From Pseudomonadota bacterium (lineage in GTDB: Bacteria > Myxococcota_A > Polyangia > Polyangiales > Polyangiaceae), in NCBI GenBank assembly GCA_023460875.1, contig JAEWOQ010000037.1:1-9757 (forward strand): a stretch of DNA of 9,757 nt, given 5' to 3'. Position numbers and translations under genes: made by a program. Position 1 is the first letter of the stretch; the number at the start of each line of letters is the position of its first letter. Shown here in pieces: positions 5,953 through 9,757 of this stretch. The notes beneath the pieces were generated by a model. The model saw only the letters and a program-made list of their open reading frames with translations, was not told the origin of the DNA and searched no databases.

Positions 5953-7068
5953 TCAAATGCCGAACCACTCGGAGGGCGGCAGGGTGTCGTTGGCGCGGCG
6001 CACCTCGAAATAGAGGACCGCTCGTCCCGCCGCGCCGCCGCCCAAGGCGCCGAGACGTGATCCGGCCGCCACCTCGTCGCCCGCGCCCACCTCGATGGAC
6101 CCGAGGTGCGCGCTCACCGTGTAGTACCCGTCGGCGTGATCCAAGATGACGGTCTTGCCGTAGTCCCCGTAGGTGTCGGCGAAGGCCACGCGCCCCCCGA
6201 AGACGGCCCGCACGGACGTCCCCGCCGGCGCGTGCATCTCCAAGCCCGTGCCACGAGCCCAGGGGCGGCGCACCTGCTCGACCTCCGCGCGCCCCGGGAG
6301 CGGGAACGGCAAGCGCCCACGCATCTGGATGAAGCCGCTGCCGTCGTCGACGCCGAGCCCCGGGCCCGCGCCGTAGATGGCCGTGTGGGGCGCCGCGCGG
6401 CTCTCCAGGAACGCTCGCTCGAACGCCTCTTCACGCTCCTTCTGGGCGAGCAGGGCCGACCGCATCTGCTCGAAGTCGCGGCTCTCTGCCGCCAGCGGCG
6501 CCCGCCGTTCGCGCACCAGGGCGAGCCGCTCCTTCGTGCTCTCTCGGCGTTGCGTTAGCTCCTTCAGGCGCGCGCCGTCGACGAGCAGGCCGCGGCGGAG
6601 CCGCTCGACCCGCCCCGCGTGCTCGAACCAGTCCTTCCCGGTGGGCCCGCCCCGGGAGACCCGATAGTAAGCGCGCCCGCGGGCGATGACCCGCTGGCGG
6701 AGCGTGCGCAGTTCGGCGTCGTCCGTCGCCAGGCGCCGCTCCAGGGTGTGCTGCTCCCGCTCGAGGGTCGCCAGGCGACGTTCGAGCGCCTGGGGATCTA
6801 GCCCGGCGTCGCTCCCCGCCGAGCCCTTTGTCGTCCCGGGGTCGGCCGCCGCAGAGACGGCCAGGGAGAGCGCGATCAAGCCGACCCAGTGGGCCCAGTG
6901 ACGGCGGGGGGATCGGGGGCGCCTGCGGGGGCGGGGTGGATCGTTGGTGTTTTGGTGGGTAGCCGTGACCCCTCGAGGAGGGTTCGTGGGCTGGTCATGC
7001 GTGGTGTGCATGAATGAGCGGGGATTCATGCGTTCTGTGCATGAATGGGCGGGGCTCTTCAGCTGCAC
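5953..7068 (-). CDS. envC: EnvC-like murein hydrolase activator (coiled coil plus degenerate LytM/M23 domain)
   Basis: The 371-residue product has a long basic N-terminus, a signal-like hydrophobic segment (about 60-75) followed by AAADP, a coiled coil (about 92-222) rich in Glu, Arg and Leu, and a C-terminal LytM/M23 domain (about 250-371). The M23 metal ligands are lost. The HxxxD-type site reads GTGLEMHAPAG (Gly and Glu in place of His and Asp), and the HxH site reads VLYFEVRR (Val and Tyr). This is how E. coli EnvC, a non-catalytic amidase activator, looks. With FtsEX it would switch on cell-wall amidases for septal splitting in the periplasm. GTG 7068 is chosen because GGGTGA precedes it at suitable spacing and it overlaps the ftsX end by 10 bp. 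ATG 7029 and ATG 7011 are in-frame alternatives and lie within inverted repeats. The order ftsE-ftsX-envC strongly supports the identity. Confidence 0.85.
   Translation of the reverse strand: MQLKSPAHSCTERMNPRSFMHTTHDQPTNPPRGVTATHQNTNDPPRPRRRPRSPRRHWAHWVGLIALSLAVSAAADPGTTKGSAGSDAGLDPQALERRLATLEREQHTLERRLATDDAELRTLRQRVIARGRAYYRVSRGGPTGKDWFEHAGRVERLRRGLLVDGARLKELTQRRESTKERLALVRERRAPLAAESRDFEQMRSALLAQKEREEAFERAFLESRAAPHTAIYGAGPGLGVDDGSGFIQMRGRLPFPLPGRAEVEQVRRPWARGTGLEMHAPAGTSVRAVFGGRVAFADTYGDYGKTVILDHADGYYTVSAHLGSIEVGAGDEVAAGSRLGALGGGAAGRAVLYFEVRRANDTLPPSEWFGI
7005..7054 (-). repeat. Alternating inverted/direct repeats at ftsX-envC junction
   Basis: A 19-bp direct repeat, TGTGCATGAATGRGCGGGG, occurs at 7005-7023 and 7036-7054 with one mismatch and a 31-bp period. 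Between the copies is the reverse complement ATTCATGC (7024-7031). So GCATGAAT appears three times in alternating orientation (7008-7015, 7024-7031 inverted, 7039-7046). In the minus-strand transcript this permits two mutually exclusive 8-bp hairpins with loops of 7 or 8 bases. Each arm contains an ATG, two of them in the envC frame. It could be translational control of envC, a protein-binding site, or a local duplication. Confidence 0.6.
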
Positions 7069-7940
7069 GTTTCACCCACGAGCGGCTGCCGCAGGCTGAC
7101 GGCGGCGGTGGCGGCGCCGATGATCGCGCCCAACAGGACGAGCGCCACGCAGGCCGTCCAGGGCAGGAACGAGGGCGACGCGCCCAGAAGCGTCCCGAGG
7201 GCCCCGTCGAAGCTGCTGCGGATGATCACGTGGACGCAGCCCAGGATGCCCACCGCGGCGGCGGCGCCGACCGCCCCCTGCATGGCGCCCTCGACGACGA
7301 AGGGACCGCGCACGTAGCCGTCCGTGGCGCCCACCATCTTGAGCACCTCCACCTCCGCGCTGCGCCGCTGCAGGGCCATGCGCATGGTCGAGGACACGAC
7401 GCTGATCACCGCCAGGAGCACCACCCCCAGCAGGAGCAGCGCGGCGCTCACGCCTCCAGAGAGGAGGCTCTTCAGGCGCTCTCCCCAGGCCTCGTAGGTC
7501 TCCACCGCCTCCACGTAGGGGAGCACCCGGAGCTGCTCGGAGAGCTGGGCGATGCGCACCGCGGCCGCGTCGTCTTGCAGATCGAACTCGAGCGACGCGG
7601 GGAACGCCTCGGGGGGCAGGGCCGTGAGGACGTCGTCGTTCGACGCGCCGAGCACCTCGCTGCGCGCCTCCTCCGGGGAGACGAACCGCACCGCGCCGAC
7701 GCCCGGAGTGGCGCTCAGCGCGGCGCGCACCTGCTCCACCTGAGCGGAGGTGACGTCGGAGCGCAGGTACACGGAGGCGCGCCCGCTCTGCTCCCAGCGC
7801 TGGCGCACCGCGTCGATGTTCACCACGACCAGCAGGGCCGCCGCGAGGCACACGAAGGCCACCGCGACGCTGAAGACGCTGAGCACGTGCAACCGCAGAT
7901 CCGCCTTGGTCGCCCGCCACGCACGCTCGAGCACCTTCAT
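7059..7940 (-). CDS. ftsX: Cell division ABC-type membrane subunit FtsX
   Basis: The 293-residue product has the FtsX layout: helix 1 (about 18-42), a periplasmic domain (about 43-162), then three helices (about 165-185, 219-240 and 259-283). The cytoplasmic loop after helix 2 carries the family signature RSAEVEVLKMVGATDGYVRG (193-212), followed by PFVVEGAMQG, which is the region that contacts FtsE. The periplasmic domain includes the ASVYLRSDVT strand and a VRFVSPEEA stretch expected for the part that recruits EnvC-type partners. With FtsE it forms a mechanotransmitting complex rather than a known transporter. The ATG overlaps the ftsE stop by 4 bp (ATGA), which fixes the start and implies coupling. 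The end overlaps the preferred envC start by 10 bp. The length is close to that of other proteobacterial FtsX proteins. Confidence 0.95.
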   Translation of the reverse strand: MKVLERAWRATKADLRLHVLSVFSVAVAFVCLAAALLVVVNIDAVRQRWEQSGRASVYLRSDVTSAQVEQVRAALSATPGVGAVRFVSPEEARSEVLGASNDDVLTALPPEAFPASLEFDLQDDAAAVRIAQLSEQLRVLPYVEAVETYEAWGERLKSLLSGGVSAALLLLGVVLLAVISVVSSTMRMALQRRSAEVEVLKMVGATDGYVRGPFVVEGAMQGAVGAAAAVGILGCVHVIIRSSFDGALGTLLGASPSFLPWTACVALVLLGAIIGAATAAVSLRQPLVGETCS

Positions 7941-8770
7941 GCCACCTTCAGCCTCTCCACGGCCGCGTCGTCGTTGAGCCCGTGGCGAATGTCCGTGGCG
8001 CGCCCCTCGTCGAGCACGACGACGCGCCGGGGGCGGACGTCCAGGAGCGAGCGATCGTGGGTGGCGAAGAGCACCGTCACCCCCGTCTCGTGGATGTCCT
8101 CGAACAGCCCGAGGATGTCGACGGCGAGCTGAGGGTCGAGGTTGCCCGTGGGCTCGTCCGCGAGGAGCAGCGCCGGCTCCGCCACGATCGCGCGGGCGAT
8201 GGCGATGCGTTGCCGCTCACCGCCCGACAGGTTCGCGGCCCGGTCTCGTCCGCGCCCAGCGAGCCCCACCCGGTCCAGCGCTTCGCCGACCCGCTGCCGC
8301 ACCACCTTGGGGGCCACCCCGAGCACCTCGAGGGACACCGCCACGTTCTGGGACACGGTCCAGTTCGGGACGAGCTTGAAGTCCTGGAACACCACGCCGA
8401 TGTTCCGGCGCAGGAACGGCACGGAGCTCGGCGCGAGGCGGCTCACGTCCCGGCCCAGGAACAGGATCCGCCCCTGGTCCGCCCGCTCGGCCGCGTAGAT
8501 CAGCCGGAGCAGCGTGCTCTTGCCGGCCCCCGACGAGCCCGTGATGAACACGAACTCCCCCCGGGCGATGTCGAGGCTGAGCCCCTTCAGGACAGGCACG
8601 TCCTCCCGATAGGCCTTGTGGACGTCGTCGAAGACGAGGATGTCCCGGTGCGCCGCGCTCGGATCGAAGCGCTGGTTTCCCCGCAGCAGCGGCCGAAAAC
8701 CTGGGGGGCTCTCCTGCGCAGGAGGTCCCCCGTCCGGGCCGCAGGGACGGTCGGGCAGGCCACTGTTCAT
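7937..8770 (-). CDS. ftsE: Cell division ATP-binding protein FtsE with N-terminal extension
   Basis: This is a 277-residue ABC ATPase with all motifs intact: Walker A GSSGAGKST (78-86), Q-loop VFQDFKLV (Gln129), signature LSGGERQRIAIARA (181-194), Walker B LLLADEPTGNLD (201-212) and H-loop His238 in FATHD. The VFQDFKLVPNWTVSQNVA stretch is typical of FtsE. ATP hydrolysis would drive FtsX to activate EnvC and septal amidases. The ABC core begins near residue 43; E. coli FtsE is about 222 residues, so the first 40 or so residues, rich in Pro and Gly, are extra. An in-frame TAA four codons upstream of ATG 8770 limits extension, and I see no ATG or GTG in frame between 8770 and the core, so the extension looks real unless a rare start codon is used. 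No good ribosome site is visible, which hints at a very short leader. Confidence 0.93.
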   Translation of the reverse strand: MNSGLPDRPCGPDGGPPAQESPPGFRPLLRGNQRFDPSAAHRDILVFDDVHKAYREDVPVLKGLSLDIARGEFVFITGSSGAGKSTLLRLIYAAERADQGRILFLGRDVSRLAPSSVPFLRRNIGVVFQDFKLVPNWTVSQNVAVSLEVLGVAPKVVRQRVGEALDRVGLAGRGRDRAANLSGGERQRIAIARAIVAEPALLLADEPTGNLDPQLAVDILGLFEDIHETGVTVLFATHDRSLLDVRPRRVVVLDEGRATDIRHGLNDDAAVERLKVA

Positions 8771-8902
8771 GAAGTCGGGTTACAACCGGCCCAGAGAAAC
8801 GAGCAACTTTTCGGCACCCGCGACCTCGCCGTCAGGGTGCCAGCCAGCGAGTCCCACCACCGTACCGCCACCGTCCCGGCCCTCTCCCGCCTCGAGACCC
8901 CT
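8771..8902. promoter_or_regulatory. Divergent spacer between ftsE and the formyltransferase gene
   Basis: This 132-bp non-coding stretch separates the two divergently transcribed genes and must hold promoters for both. The only AT-richer patch is 8778-8815. On the minus strand it contains TTGCTC, then 16 bp, then TGTAAC, a weak -35/-10-like pair ending close to the ftsE ATG. I see no convincing operator palindrome. The plus-strand half is GC-rich without a clear promoter. Confidence 0.3.
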
Positions 8903-9757
8903 GTGACCGCCCTCCGCATCGCCTTCTTCGGACTGCCCCTGGCCGCTTGCCTCCTGCTCCGGGATGGACACGACCTCGTCGCGGCCGTTCTGCCTACCCT
9001 GGAGGGGCCCGGCCGCCGACGACTCCGCGGGCGGCTCTCCCCCACGAGCCCCCTGGTGGATCTGCTGAGCGAGGACACGACGCCGGACCTCGAGGCGCTG
9101 CTCGCGCGGGTCCGCCCCGATCTGATCGTGAGCTGGTTCTGGACGCGTCGCTTCACCGTCGGGCAGCTGGCGCGCGCTCGCCTCGGCGGCATCGGCGCCC
9201 ACCCCTCCCTCCTCCCGCGGCACCGGGGGCCCAACCCCTACTTCGCCGCCATCGACGCTGGTGACAGGCTCACGGGGGTCACCATTCACCGGCTCACGGA
9301 GGGCTACGACGAGGGCGCGATCCTGGCGCAGGAGCCCCTGCTCGTGGGGGAGAGCGACTCCTGGCAGCTGGCGCGGCGCCTCGATCGCCCCAGCCTGCGG
9401 CAGCTCCGGGCGACGGTGGCGCGCATCGCTCGGGGGGAGCCGCTGGTCGAGACGCCCCAAGACGAGGCGGCCGCCACCTGGGCGCCGGACCCTACCGCCG
9501 AGACCTCCAGGGCGACCGGCCAGGCAGGGGCGCTCCTGCGGGTCGACTGGAGCTGGTCCACGGCGCGGATCCTGCGCCGGATCCGGGCCGTGGCCCCTGT
9601 GCCGGGCCTGGCCCTCGAGCTCTCGGGAGCGCGCTTCTTCGTCCTCGCCGCGGAGCCGACCGATGACTACCCGCGCGCACTTCATCCCGGGGAGGGCGCC
9701 GTGTTCGGCACCCCGCCCGACGTCGTCCTGCGCACCGGGGACGGCGCCCTCCGGGTC
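8903..9757 (+). CDS. Formyltransferase family protein (methionyl-tRNA/sugar formyltransferase-like), cut by window edge
   Basis: The 285 visible residues are open to the window end. The N-terminal Rossmann-type domain starts MTALRIAFFGLPLAACLLL and contains GIGAHPSLLPRHRGPNPYF (96-114), TGVTIHRLTEGYDEGAIL (124-141) and Asp136. These are the SLLP and DxG landmarks of 10-formyltetrahydrofolate-dependent formyltransferases. From about residue 210, ALLRVDWSWSTARILRRIRA resembles the C-terminal domain of methionyl-tRNA formyltransferase. The family's catalytic triad is Asn-His-Asp; here His100 and Asp136 are present but Gly98 replaces the Asn two residues before His. It may therefore be a divergent paralogue acting on another amine, such as an amino sugar, or an inactive member. 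GTG 8903 puts the Rossmann start at the N-terminus; GTG 8837 is an in-frame alternative. It is divergent from ftsE with no other neighbour visible. Confidence 0.75.
   Translation, partial: MTALRIAFFGLPLAACLLLRDGHDLVAAVLPTLEGPGRRRLRGRLSPTSPLVDLLSEDTTPDLEALLARVRPDLIVSWFWTRRFTVGQLARARLGGIGAHPSLLPRHRGPNPYFAAIDAGDRLTGVTIHRLTEGYDEGAILAQEPLLVGESDSWQLARRLDRPSLRQLRATVARIARGEPLVETPQDEAAATWAPDPTAETSRATGQAGALLRVDWSWSTARILRRIRAVAPVPGLALELSGARFFVLAAEPTDDYPRALHPGEGAVFGTPPDVVLRTGDGALRV

Noticed and set aside
7072..7920. Second minus-strand frame inside ftsX
   Set aside because: Its translation is Arg/Gly/Ala-rich and lacks membrane segments, while the overlapping frame gives a clear FtsX protein.

Overview
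The window is very GC-rich and densely coded, with codons ending mostly in G or C. Its gene content (a cell-division ftsE-ftsX-envC set, a class II c-type cytochrome lipoprotein, and an aryl-polyene-type biosynthetic operon edge) fits a Gram-negative bacterium. My best guess is a myxobacterium-like (Myxococcota/deltaproteobacterial) genome. That is inferred from composition and gene style, not proven. Eleven protein genes are supported. I see no RNA gene, CRISPR array, insertion sequence or integrase.

Left region (1-1188, minus strand): three abutting genes read off the left edge: a small acyl carrier protein, a COG4648-type polytopic membrane protein, and the N-terminus of an AMP-dependent acyl-ACP/CoA ligase. 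This order matches the ACP-membrane protein-AMP ligase core (apeE/F-G-H-like) of aryl polyene or related type II polyketide/fatty-acid clusters. The remaining genes of such a cluster would lie outside the window. A 126-bp divergent spacer separates this operon from a plus-strand lipoprotein gene with a C-terminal haem site (1315-1869).

Middle and right (1880-8770, minus strand): six co-directional genes may form one long operon. In transcription order they are ftsE, ftsX, envC (ABC-type regulator of cell-wall amidases with a degenerate LytM activator), then a large membrane-anchored protein with a predicted alpha/alpha-toroid domain, a small single-span protein, and an HTTM (vitamin-K-dependent carboxylase-like) membrane protein. 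The ftsE/ftsX and small protein/HTTM pairs overlap by 4 bp, and the small protein's ribosome site overlaps the stop of the toroid gene. The three distal genes look like one functional unit of unknown activity and are the best candidate here for an undescribed system. A short array of alternating inverted repeats lies at the ftsX-envC junction.

Right edge (8903-9757, plus strand): a formyltransferase of the methionyl-tRNA/sugar formyltransferase family, divergent from ftsE and cut off by the window end. It carries Gly where the family's catalytic Asn is expected.
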